Assembly (NCBI RefSeq): GCF_014851395.1
Contig: NW_024041151.1
Coordinates: 29,682,231-29,746,230 of the forward strand
From: Micropterus salmoides
Lineage: Eukaryota > Chordata > Actinopteri > Centrarchiformes > Centrarchidae
DNA length: 64,000 nucleotides
Direction: 5' to 3'
Notes under the pieces: model-generated
Database searches by the model: none
What the model was told of the DNA's origin: nothing
Seen by the model: the letters and a program-made list of their open reading frames with translations, nothing else
Part shown: positions 33,609 through 46,000 of the stretch, piece after piece
Numbering within the stretch: position 1 is the first letter of the stretch
Layout: each line of letters starts with the position of its first letter
Translations under genes and position numbers: made by a program

Positions 33609-35090
33609 AAGGTTACGATATGGTAACCCTAGTTCTATAAGCACAGGAGAAGCCCTCTACTGGACTCTATGGTTACTACCTCCTCCAATCACACGCACGC
33701 ACTTGCCCACTGAAATTTTAGCCGATCAATGGGACATCGCTACCGATAAGTGCGTGACGTATAAATAGCAGTGTCCCTAATGCCTCAGCATCCGACCGCC
33801 TCTTCAGCAGATGGCGTCATCGGTAGAGGGCTCCGCCTAGGGTTACCATATCGTAACCTTCGTTCTATCTCACACAGGCTCCGCCCTCTACTGGACTCTA
33901 TGGGTACAGTGGGTGGAGCCTGATGACTGTCCGCCCTAGCCGCGACAAGCCAAAGTCCACCACACCAACCCGGTCGGCCACAGCCCCGATCCCCACCACC
34001 TCACCTATTGACAGAATGGTGGGACACCCCTGAGAAGGTCGCTGGACCAATAGGGGCTTGGCCTAACCATTAACACCTGGACTGCCCTGACTTCTCACTG
34101 GAACGTCAGGCACTGCCAGTGTATGTTCCCCCTCTACACTCAGTAGTCACCAGATCCTGACCAGTGCATCGTATGGGGGCTGTGTGCTCTACATAGGACA
34201 TTAGCCTAGTACACATGGACACAACAGATGCACTCTCACCTCCCTGCACCCTAAGTGGGGTAGGGGGGTAGAAAGCATCCAGATTTATTGTCCTGGACCT
34301 GAACATGCTCCTTATGTTCTTAAGAACAAAGGAGGTGTGTTGTCTCACTCCGGCTGCACTGTGGACACCAAGAACCAGCATGCAGCTGGGGTGAACCGAC
34401 AGGCACACAGCTCACGTCTTAGCAGAGGTGAGAGCAAGGCGCAGGGCTGTTCAAGAGATAGCAGGACTGCTCCAGGGGCTCATAAGGTGCAGCTATTAGA
34501 GCCACCAACACAAGCAGCAAGTCCTACTGAGGCACTGAGAGACACGACACTGGTCGCTGACTTCTCATACCCTGCAGAAGTCGCATCACGAGGGAGTGGG
34601 TGAAGACTGTTCTGTCACCAAACCCCCTGTGACAGGAGAGATAGCTGCAGCGCGACAGCCCGTTCTCCATCAGACCTTGCAGGAAAGAGAAAACGGATAC
34701 CACTGAACAGGTAGGCAGATCCGTCTCCCTCTCAATGCATCAATGCTGAAAGCCCAACTACTTACAGCAAGACGTGGTGGAGACTGCTCACCGCTTGGAT
34801 GGTCTGTGCGACCTCAGTGGCTAGACCAGCTTGAGTCTGAAACCTGGAGAAACTGGTCCAACACCAGCATTGTGCATATGAAGCCTCACCCTTGTGACAG
34901 TTCGCTGTTTGCTGAAGAAAAAAGGATGCTGAGGCAGTAGGGACACTGCTATTTATACGTCACGCACGTATCGGTAGCGACGTCCTATTGGTCGGCTACG
35001 TGCACGATAAAATTTCAGTGGGCAAGTGCGTGTGATTGGAGGAGGTAGTACCCATAGAGTCCAGCAGAGGGTGGAGCCTGTGTGAGATAG
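33609..35090. mobile_element. 1.5-kb inverted-repeat element with TATA-like boxes in its arms
   Basis: The left arm (33,609-33,789) and right arm (34,928-35,090) are inverted copies, roughly 80-85% alike by eye. Each contains TGACGTATAAATAGCAGTGT, an ATF/CRE-like core fused to a TATA box, pointing inward. Within the left end a perfect 22-bp inverted pair occurs at 33,611-33,632 and 33,837-33,858. The block GTTCTAT...CCTCTACTGGACTCTATGG is repeated directly at about 33,632 and 33,860. No protein domain is recognised in the 1.1-kb interior. It may be a fold-back or non-autonomous DIRS-like element. Confidence 0.7.
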
Positions 35091-35099
35091 ACCTGCAGC

Positions 35100-36230
35100 C
35101 CCTCCCGCTCCTCTGTGTCTCTGGCGCACAAACGCACGCACGGAGTGAAGTTAGCCAGCTGATCAGCGGACATTACCCACACTGACGACAACTAGTAAGT
35201 AAGTAGCGCAGTAAAAAGCCGATACTTTACCAACACACCTGTTTAATAAGCATAAATCCACCACAGCTGTGTTTTGGTTTTACACAAGCACAGCGCTAGT
35301 TCGGTTAATAGCTTATTGTCACAAACAAGCTAAAGTGAAAGCTGTCTGTCTTTAGTAGGCCTAACTGTTCAGCTTAGTTTGCCAGTACATTAAAATATGG
35401 CAAATTATAAACTGAGCTGGTGGCTGAGACAGACCAGCCATCCTCTCTACCAGCAGCAGCAGAGGGAGGACAGGAAGGACTGAGCTGTTCATTCTTTCTA
35501 AACTTCACTCAGTATGTTGATGTCAGGAATATGATTTATTTACTGACATGTTAGATTTGTTTAGTGACTTTGCTGTTGTAGGTCCTGTTGCTACTCTAGA
35601 AACAGCATTTAGATGCTAAATTATTTTTTTAAATAATATATGCAATTATTTAGTAATACATACATACATAGAACTGATAAGAGCATCAATAAAGAACTGA
35701 ACCAATAAGGATTACAAGTGTGTGAATAAAATCCTAATGATCCCAACTCGTGAGAAAATGTCCGGCCCATCTCTGTATCCTGGTTTTAAAATCCGGCCCA
35801 ATTGAATCTGTAATTGAATAGCCTTGGTCTACAGTAATCATAGTAAAATATCTTCCTTGTGACGAAATGTACATTAAACTGAATGCAGCATTGTAGACAA
35901 TGTTTTATCCTTGTAATCCATGCTTCCATTGCATGGATAGCCGTTGTTGGAAATTGTTCTCAGTCTCCCTCCTTAAAGGGTAAATTATTATCATAACAAT
36001 TTAATAATGCATTGCATTTAAACAGCACTCTTCATACAGTAAAAGCAATAACAGTAGCCTACCAGGCTGGACATGCAGTCTTCCAAAATATGTATCCCCC
36101 TTTATAAAGCACAGATGATGGCCTACTATCAAGTATTTAATTTTGTGTATACTTCACATCAGGACTAATAACAGGGGTGAATATGGAGACGTTTGTTGTT
36201 TCCTAGCAAGAGTTATCGTGGGATACAAAA
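35100..36230. other. Intergenic, nothing recognised
   Basis: No coding region or clear repeat is seen. Confidence 0.35.
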
Positions 36231-36234
36231 TACA

Positions 36235-36456
36235 AGGGCGGCTGTGGCTCGGGAGATAGAGTGGGTTGGCCGTTATTCGGAAGGCTGGCGGTTCAATCCC
36301 TGATTGCATGTCGAAGTGAGATACTGGTGGCTGTTCCACCAGTGTATGAATGAGTGTGAATGTTAGTTTCTGTTTGAGCACTTAGGCTCAGTGTATGACT
36401 GGTGAATGCAGATGTAGTCGAAAAGACTAGAAAGACGCTATACAAAAACGGAGCAT
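36235..36456 (+). repeat. tRNA-derived SINE (family A), fuller copy
   Basis: Head GGCGGCTGTGGCTCGGGAG, B box GGTTCAATCCC at 36,290-36,300. A middle segment includes GGTGGCTGTTCCACCAGTGT and GAGCACTTAGGCTCAGTG, and the tail reads GAAAAGACTAGAAAGACGC. It is the long form of the copy at 1125. Confidence 0.8.
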
Positions 36457-37014
36457 TTACAAACTGGGATCCAGAAAATGTCTAGTACACCAGAGCTTGT
36501 ACTGTTCATCTAGCCTTACAAAGAAGTGTTGCATCAAAGAATGTACTGTAACTTTAGCTAAAGTTAACAGGAATGTTTTTTTTGTATATGTAATTTATCA
36601 TTAAGTTACTGCATACATTACATATATTAGAAGCAGACAAAACCAAGATGGGCAAGGAGGCAAGGAGTAAAAAATACTACACAGAGACACTGTAGAATTG
36701 AAAAACAGGAGAAAACAGAAACCCAAGTGGGCATAGTGCATGAACACCGCTGCTTTAAAGTGTAAAGAAGTATACTACACTAGTAATTTGTACTACTACT
36801 ACTAATGATATTAACAGCAAACACAGCTGCCTAAAATCAGACATTTTAGGAAATACCCTTTTTTAGCTTTCTTGACGAGAGTTGAAAGAAAAGATCGATA
36901 CTGAACCAAACTGAAAATGACAAATTCTGCCGTTCTGGGGAGTTATGACTTCCTGAAGTCCTGGCTGGTTGCCCGGAACCATCACATTGACGACAAGAAG
37001 ACGTTCAGTCTTAA

Positions 37015-37260
37015 AATCGCATCAATTCCGAGTGTCCAGACTGAGCTTTGCGTTTAAAAACATCTGATCTGTATCGGATTTGGACCACATATGAAAGTGG
37101 CCAAAATCCAATCTGGAAAAGATCAGATTCCATGTGAGTTGGGCTATTCACACTGTCATAAAAAACAATCAGATCTGAGTCACATTTGAGCAAAAAAATC
37201 GTGCGTGGGTCACTTTGGCCTGCAGTCTGAACGTAGCCAAAGTGAAAAGAATCTGACTAG
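37015..37260. repeat. Interspersed repeat with GATCAGATTCCATGTGAGTT motif
   Basis: Contains ACATATGAAAGTGGCC, GGGCTATTCACACTGTCATA and GGCCTGCAGTCTGAACGTAG, segments I recognise as frequent in fish genomes. Non-coding; boundaries uncertain. Confidence 0.45.
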
Positions 37261-40060
37261 TGCAGTATCAGACTGCACACCTACTCTGGAATGGAGTAGT
37301 ACATGAAGTCGGTCCATTTCACACAGCAGATACTGTTTTTATCCAGAGTGAAACTGACTTCACTCTGGGGATATTTGGCTGTTGAAGGAAACAGTCCACT
37401 GTATGTAGTGGAAAAAATGTCTCCCTCACATCTGAAAGTTATCAGCTGCGATGACATCAACTGAACAATCAGGCGTGATGACATCATACTGTGCAAGAGA
37501 CAGAGTGAGAGAGAGAGAGGGACATAGACAGACTAGAGGAGAAGCACATGTGCCCAATATCAAAACATACCAGCAAAATGAAAGGAACACATTATGGCTG
37601 TATGAAATGACTGAACAAGAAGAAACATCCCATAAACCTGCAGTAAAGGATAGGTTGTCTATCTTCATACAAACACAGGCTATCCATGTGTGTATTTAAA
37701 GAGTCATTGGTGACTGTACATACTTGCTGTTAAGTCAAGTTGTTTGCTACAACAGAACTGATGCATTCATCCTTTCATTTTTAATCAGCTCCTCACAAGT
37801 GTAGTTTACTGAGTCTCCATCTTAAAAGATGTCAATATTCTGTTTCTTAATGCCAACAAATCCAGAATGTGCAGACTCAAACCAACAGTGAATGTAGCCT
37901 GATGTCTCCACTTCCTCTGAGCCATAGAGGTCCACTGTCCAGAAACTATTAAAACATCAGTGAGCCAGTGACATGTTCTTCATCACCATGAACACACACT
38001 GTAGATTATTCTGACTCAGTCACCTGTCAACCCTCCAGTTTTTCCCGGGATTCTCCCATATTTTACCGTTCTCTCTCACTTTCCTCACATTTAAATATTT
38101 TCCAGTAAATCTCCCATATTTTTAACCTTTATAAATATAAAAATAAAAGTATTTGCTGCATTCCCCTCTGGTAAAGCAGGTGGCAGTATCTTGAACATTA
38201 GCTGTACAGATCTAGTGAGAAGAAATCATTGACTCAAAGAAGAAGAAGAAGCGCTGGCAAAGAAGGAATAATGCAGGGATGTTCACAGCATTTCACTTTC
38301 AACCAGGTATCACATTCTGACCACCTAATTGAGGTCACTTACTAAATGTAGGAATGAATTGACCAAATGTGATTTTAGTATTCACTGTGTGTACCCTTGT
38401 CTAAATGTAAGCAGTATGTGGACAGTAGTAGGGGTGGTGAGACCAAGGCGGCCCGGGGCCAGGTGCTTGAAAATATCTTAATCCCACACGTTCCGTAGGG
38501 AATCAAATTTGGATTCATCCGCCGCTGAAAATAGTCCCCAACAACAGTCCAGTTTGAATAACTTTTGCTAAAAACTGCAGTGAGCAGCTGGAAATTACAG
38601 AGCCTTTCTTAAACAAGACCAGGTGGAAACCTTGTATATGGCTGGACTGTGTATGGTCCATGTGCTAAATTGTGGCCAGATTGTTACACAGATAGTCAGT
38701 GCTCGTGTCTATAACGTGAATTCCTGGATATTTAATTAATCTGTAATTTTCTGTAGTGGTCCCAGTAATATTTGTTCTTAAAGTGTACTGTAGTAGCATA
38801 TCACATGACATAGTTAAGTTAAGTTTGAGTCAAAAAGTGTTGCAGCTACAAGACCAAAACTTTCCACTTGTAGATGCTTGATTTGAAAGAGAAATTATAA
38901 TGAAGCAAAGGACTCTGAGCAAATGTAAATCATAGAGTTGATTAATCAGTCACTAGATTATACAGTTTACACAAGGTGAAAGGTTCATACACATTGACAG
39001 TGTGTAAAGTATTTTTCTGTCTTTAAGTGGGTATTTGTTCTAAATTAGAACAAATAATGATGTAGGTTGATGACCGAGATGAAAGATGATGTGGTTGGGT
39101 TGTCAGGAATGGGGTGAAGATTACACAGAATGTTGCGTTGTAAATCCCTTCAATATGATTAATTTAGGTCATGTTATTCGATTTGACTGTTTCAGAGTTT
39201 CCTGTGCTGTGGTTAGGGTTAAAAGTAGGGAGGGGAGAGTATGACCTCCTGAATGACAGGCACACAGAGAGGGAGACAGACAGGGCTGGCTGGCTGGTAA
39301 AAACTTTCTGTTCCTTCAGTAATGAGCAGTGAGTGTGATTTGGTGGTGTTTTGGGGCCTCAAAGAAACTCTTTCTTGACAATAGGAATTATATGAAGCCT
39401 TTTACTGTAATTAATGAAACGACCAAAATAGTGTTTTCAATAATGTTTCTACTGAAGGACAAAATTCTGAAGCCCATAATAGATTTTATAACAATTATTG
39501 CTGTATTCTGGGTATATTTATACACAGTATATGTGGTATAGTACTGATGAAAAATAGCCACTGGTGGAAGAAGTACTCAAATTACTCCCCCCCTTTTTAG
39601 TGAAACTGTTGACAACACATGGACATCTGAAACGTGACAAGAGGCCTCAACTAGACATTGGAGTATATACACACAGAAAGTAGCATAAAATGAAAATACA
39701 CAAGGAAAGTACAGTCCACAGAGTCCATAAAGAATCCTCTAATTAGAAATGTAGTGCTGGCTCCCTCTAGTGCTCAACAACAAAGTTTGTCTCATATTCT
39801 TCAGACATGAGAAATATCAGTTAAATGTACCTGCACTATAAATGCTTATTGAAGAAGCTCTGCAGAAGTTTCAGCAGACTGAAAAGCAGCTGGTGAAATA
39901 GTGAAGAATCTCTGAGTAAAATGTTGTCTGAAACAGGTTTCAGATTCAGTTGTTATACAACATACATTGATATCTGTAGAATAAATACACAAGCATCTGT
40001 AGTACAAATACACAAGTATCTGTAGTATAAATACACTGGTGTCTGGAATGGCCATTTAAA
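37260..40060. other. Intergenic, nothing recognised
   Basis: Only short unsupported open frames. The 82-codon frame at 37,451-37,699 and its antisense partner cross a GA-rich tract. Confidence 0.35.
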
Positions 40061-40064
40061 TGTT

Positions 40065-40405
40065 TTACATTACATTTTTATCTACAGCACCTTACATTTG
40101 AGGAACAACATACAATAGATACTAGTAAGAGCAGCAATAAATACTAATAAGAGCTAATAGCACATATGGCATCAATGGGGTAAATACATAGGGAAAGAAG
40201 TAAGAGTTAACAAAAAAGTTACAAGATAATTGTAGGGGATAGAAGAAGAAAAACACAGGAAGTGCATGTTAGAGTTTAGGGGTTAGAGGTGTTATAAGAG
40301 GAAGTGTTCTCAGAAGAGATGAGTTTTCAAGAGCTTCTTGAAGTTAGAGCGGGACGCCCCTGCTCTGATGGCCTGTGGTAGCTCGTTCCACCAACTTTTA
40401 GTAAG
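40065..40405 (+). repeat. Interspersed repeat with GTAGCTCGTTCCACCAACTT end
   Basis: Contains GAGATGAGTTTTCAAGAGCT, GAGCGGGACGCCCCTGC and TGGCCTGTGGTAGCTCGTTC, a segment I know as dispersed in fish genomes. It holds no long frame. Confidence 0.5.
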
Positions 40406-40409
40406 TCAG

Positions 40410-43040
40410 TATTGTGGCAAAACATCTGCCATGTAGGTGTTTTTTTAACTACAGTTTATGCTTGCTTGTTTATTATATATTCTGTTATGTGCTGTTTTGT
40501 TTGATGTGTTTCGTTCTTGATGAGTAATAATGTCATATATATTTTTTAATTTGTTAAAATAGGGGAGGAGTCTGAAGCAACTCCATTTAGAGGTTATGGA
40601 AAGCATGAATCACAAGGGACAGATAGAAAAAACATTTCCAAGTCAGTGAACATCCCTCAGTCTAGTTCAATCAAGAATTTGTGGCTGGACTTGAAAAGGC
40701 CTGTTTACCCACAATCCTGATCTTCTTTCATATATGAAATGCTGAACTCATAAGCAATGAAGTGCCCTTTGAAGTCCTTTGCTCAGTATAATACACTCAG
40801 GGATTCTGGTGCTATAGTGGAAATGCTGACCAGTAGCTTATGGTGTCTCCTGTTGTGTTAGCAAACTTTTGATACGTATTGTTGTGTAGCTAACATTATT
40901 ATGGTATTTTGCTGACTTCATGACTTTTCTCTACTTGTGCTATTAATACTCTGTTTTAGCATATTTTGTTATCCTGTAATTAGCACGAGGCCACAGTGGT
41001 CGCTGTTCAGCAAAAGTCACATAGGATCGCTTAAAAAGTCTTTTTCTGTTGATCAATGTGAAAAATTCCATTTCCATTTATACCCAAGATGCAGGGCTGT
41101 AGCAAGGATTTTCTTCTTTTTTTCCCCGTCCGTAACAAGGACTTTTGAAATATAAAGGTCAAAAGAATAATGGACACTGCTCCCCCCTCAGAAAATTTTG
41201 ACCAGATACTAAAAAGAAAGTCTCTAAAACGTTTGTATTTTTTATAAGTTATGTATTAAATTGATCAAATTCTGTATGTAAAATTTACGATCACAAAATC
41301 TTAGATGCTGTTACACAACCTCTACACACACAATTAAATTCTGATGGGAAAATAATTCATTTATCCATTTATTTATTTTGTTGGTTGCTAAAACTTGAAA
41401 CTGGAATTCCCAGACAAAAGACATTCAGTCAGTGTGCTCAGTGGCCAGGCCCAACAAGACTGCGCCATTTCATCTAATGGAAATATTTTTTGTTTCCTCA
41501 ACATTTTACCAACATATTTTGTCTCTGGAAACTCTATGATCTCTACTAGTGCAAGTTATGCATGTGTGTTCTGGCCACTGTGACTCATGGTAACCAGAAA
41601 GCATTCCCTGCGTGTCACTCCAGTGATTTCACAATCGTTACTGAACTCAAGCTGCAAATGGATTTTTCAAGAAGGATATTATATTATATTAGATACTTAC
41701 TATAAAAAAAAAGTGACCAACACCCCAAATTAAGACAGGATACTTTTTCTCATTTTATTTTGTGGTTCAAAGGTTAAATGTATTCCTGTAATTTATTTAT
41801 ACATTTATACAGTATACCCCAAATACACAGGCAAAACCTCAACCAAACTATTACAGTCAAGATTATATATTATACAGTAACTCAGTCTATGTTATTTTAT
41901 TAATGATGATTTGTGAAATAACAAGTCTAACAGTATGTCTGTGAAGATTCTCAGTCATCCAGGTCATAGTATATCCAGAGCAGCAAAGTCAAAGGGCAAC
42001 TAAACTTCAAACAACAAACAAAAACAAAAGGAGCATAAGTACCTCAATGAGAGTCCAAAACTGATAGAAACAAGATCCAGAAAGACTAATAAATGACACC
42101 ACCACCACAATTGAATACATTTTCAGACAGTCTCTCCTGGAAGACATTCACAGTGTTGTACTCGCGTTAATGTGAAAAATGACTAGAGAGAGAAGATCAA
42201 ACCCTGGCATCTTTTTTTTTTTTTTTTACCTCTACACAGCTGACCGATCACAGCGTAAAGTGGCTGTGAATGTAGGATGGTCTTTCAGAAAGTTACAGAA
42301 ATGGTCGGACACAACAAGCTATTCAACCATTCACAAAAGCACTTCTGGATGGACAGAGGTTAAATCCCTGGGACTCCCCACCAGTCAGTCAGAACTGAAG
42401 AAGAAGAAGAAATCCAGTTGCATTTGAGCCTTATGGACATAACAAGGCTGAGAGTCAGCGATGCTAACCGCTCTCTGTGGCTGTACTTACACAGAGCAGG
42501 GCTTTGAGATAAAGGCGAGGTAACATACTCGGCTTGCTCACCATCTCACTTTAGCGTATAAGCATGCTAACATTAGCAATACATACAGTACAGCTGAGGC
42601 TGATGGGAATGTCATCAGTTTAATTCAGCCATACACAAGTATTGAAGAAAAGAAACTGACCTGATGATGGTGATGTAAGGTCAGGGGATCAAAGTTATTG
42701 TAATTCATCCTAGTAGAAGTAGAAGGTGGCCTGAAAAAAATACTCAGGTACCACAAGTACCTCAAATTCTTACTTAAGTACAGTACCTGAGTAAATGCAC
42801 TGATGGCAATCCATCCCATAGACTTCACTCTGCAGATGGTGCCAGGAGAGAAGTCAAAGGATCACCAAAGTCATTAGAGGGCCCTGAAAGTCTGTTCCAA
42901 TTTTCACAGCAAATTATCCAATAGTTGGTGAGATATTTTTCACATGAATCTGTATACATAATAAAATTTGGTGTTTTCTGGCAGCATTATCATATTAGCC
43001 ATCCTACTTACTGTATAACGTACCACATAGGCTGTGCATG
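40410..43040. other. Downstream flank of the cytokine receptor gene
   Basis: AT-rich, with a poly(T) run at 42,212-42,227 and repeat-like motifs at 41,940-42,010 and 42,340-42,430 (CAGTCAGTCAGAACTGAAGA). An ATTAAA on the minus strand (complement of 42,619-42,624), about 420 nt after the receptor stop, is a possible polyadenylation signal. No other gene is seen. Confidence 0.4.
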
Positions 43041-43046
43041 CAGCAG

Positions 43047-46000
43047 CTAATTGGAGGGTGACTGTGGTAACAAAATGTAAGTGGAAACACAAGACATAGG
43101 ACTCTCTGGATCCCCTTTCGTCTGGTTTATAGGGAAGCTTTCTGTGTTATTATGAGGCTGGTATCCAATGATGAGCTCAGGACCTGAATTGGACAGCTGA
43201 TCCCCAATCTGCATTATCAGGTCATATGAGGGGTTAGGAAATACACATCTGACTGGAGAAGTTGGTAACCCTGATGGGATAGCAGCAGTGGGTATAGTGA
43301 GGGGTGGTGGGAGGTGCTTTTTCAGAGGTTGGTTGTAGTAACCCTTTTGAGTTTGTGTAAAAACAAAAGGCATAAACTCCTGGCTGACATAATCATTCAC
43401 TTGTACTCCTGTGTTACACTGCAGCTCTGGAACATCCATGATATCCACTTCACTGTGGTGACACTGATCCACGCCAAGAGGACGACAACTGTGTTCACCC
43501 TGAAAAACAGACAAAATTACCTCATGGGGGTATTATTATCATCATTATTATTGCTATCATTATTATAAAGGCAGTCCATCCTGAGTCTGGGTTCTGCTCA
43601 AGGTTTCTACGTGTTAAAAAGGGAGTTTTTCCTTGCCGCTGTGGCCAAGTGTTCGCCCCTTAATGAAAATTGCTGGATCAATGTAACTTATTTACAAAGA
43701 GTACGGTCTACTTATTTTTTAATTGGCACTAGTGTTGTAGTACTCGAGACCGGTCTTGGTCTCGAGACCAGTCTTAAGACCACATTTTGAAGGTCTTGGA
43801 CTCGACCGCATTTGTACTTGGTCTTGTCTCGATCTCGGACACTGAGGACTCAGGATTTTATTTCAAGACCAGTCAAGACCAAAACAGTCAATATCAATAA
43901 ACTGCTTTTGCATTGTCTGATTTATTTGTTAACATCCTAACTTTGACTGGATAGAAAACGTATTGCTTTGAATGCAACCAATTAAAAATCCTAATTAAAA
44001 ATGTGTTGTTCCCGTTAACGACTGTCACCCCTCCCCGCGATGGTCAGCATGGAAAAGCAGTGTTGAATAAAGATGCTTACGTTGATTTCAGCTCTTAGTG
44101 TTTGTATGTGGGTATTTTAATGGGAATGTAATGTGGGAAACTGGTCTTGGTCTTGACTTGGTTTCGCCCTCCCTCGGTCTCGACTGGTCTCAGCCCCTAA
44201 AAGTCTTGGTCTTGTCTTAGTCTCGGTTTGGGCGGTCTTGACTACAACACTAATTGGCACTATATTAATAAAGAAAATTACTTGAATTGGTAGCTGTGTG
44301 TCCAGAAATTCTGACCTGTGAACCAATGATGCACCATAGCAGGAAAACTTTATTTTCACTAAATATTAAAGGGGTATTCCACCAATTTAGAGTTGCACTT
44401 CCATAAAGTTTAAGGACTTACAAGACACATAGTAAGAAAAGACTAAGAGTCCACAACCTGGGTAGCAGCTCTGGCACACTTTGAGCATACTAATGTTGGC
44501 ATGCTAACATACTTTTATGTATAGCAGGTAATGCTTACTATGTTCACCATCTTATAGCATGGTAATGTGCTAATGAGCACTAAACACAAAGTACAGCTGA
44601 GGCTGATGGGATTGTGAGGGTGTATCCTCTGAGGACCACAAATGTTTGTACAAAATCTCATAGCAATCCATCCAACTGTTGTTAAAATATTACAGTCTAG
44701 ACCAAAGTTATGGACCAATAGACTGACCTTGCCATTAAGAGAGCCACCACTAGCATGGCTAAAAATCAAAGCATCAAAATCTGAGATATCCTGACTTTCA
44801 GTCTTTAGTATCAGTGAAGCTCCAAAAACGCTGGATCCTACACTTCCTATAATGCCACGCAATGGCATCTGTCATCATAATCAAAAAAAAAGAAATTGTT
44901 CCCTTAAACTTTAGAAAGCTTCCTGCAGAGCCACAAAAGACACTGTAAAACTGTTTTCACAGTTAGAGATGTTAACTGATCTTTATGTGTAAAATTACTG
45001 TGTGTCCTACCGGTGATGTCAACCACTTGTCCGTCAACACTGGCTTTGGGATTGGAGGATAGACCTTCTGTTTGATACTGTTGGAAATTAGAATGTATGA
45101 AAATTAATCTCAAACAAGATATGGCAACCACATGAACCTTGAAATGGCATCATCAGAGGCAACAACTGAGCAAATTGCACAGAAAAATGAATGTGTTAAC
45201 TTGCTTACCGCGTCCAGTGTTTGTAGCAAAGGATAGTGATGAGGGAAAGGACACAAAAAATGGTGACCAGGGAAATGAAGACTGCCTTGATCAAGTTATC
45301 AGCTGCAGGCAAACAGCCCAGACGAGAAATGGGAGGGGATCAAATAAAGTAACAAATGCATAATTTGATTTTGTTTCCATGGCTTTACAAAAGAAAATGG
45401 ATTTCTACACAAGCAGAAATAATGCTCTGAAACGGAAGAGAAGCAGCATACTCAGTGATTTCAAGGTGACAGTAATGGATGTATTGCCGCATAATCCAAC
45501 TGCTGTCAATGCAGTCACTTTGAATGTGTAGGAACTGATTTGAAGGTTTCTTGCTGTCAGACTGGTGGCCTCAGGATTTTCTAAACAAATGGAAAGACAA
45601 TGCTGTTACTAATAAACATCTTGAAGAACCTTCAAGGTCACAGTCTAACACTAGCGAGAGAGTTAACACTTTACTTTAGGTCCCCCATTTAACATTTACC
45701 ACACACTCAGTAAACAAATATAATAACATAACATATATACATATATATATATATACAGCCGATATGAGCTAATTGCATTTAATCTGCATCAGCGTTTGTA
45801 AAAGCAGATATATGACTATTGATAAAGAAATAGAGAGACAGATCATTCTCTCATGTCATGAATGTAAATGTAAATGCTTGGTATTTGTATAGCGCCTTTC
45901 TAGTCTTTTTCGACCACTCAAGGCGCTATGAGTGTTGCATAGTTTGCCCACTAGAGGGAGCTCTGCAGCGCCTCTGTTTGCAACTCTGCCTCACCACAAA

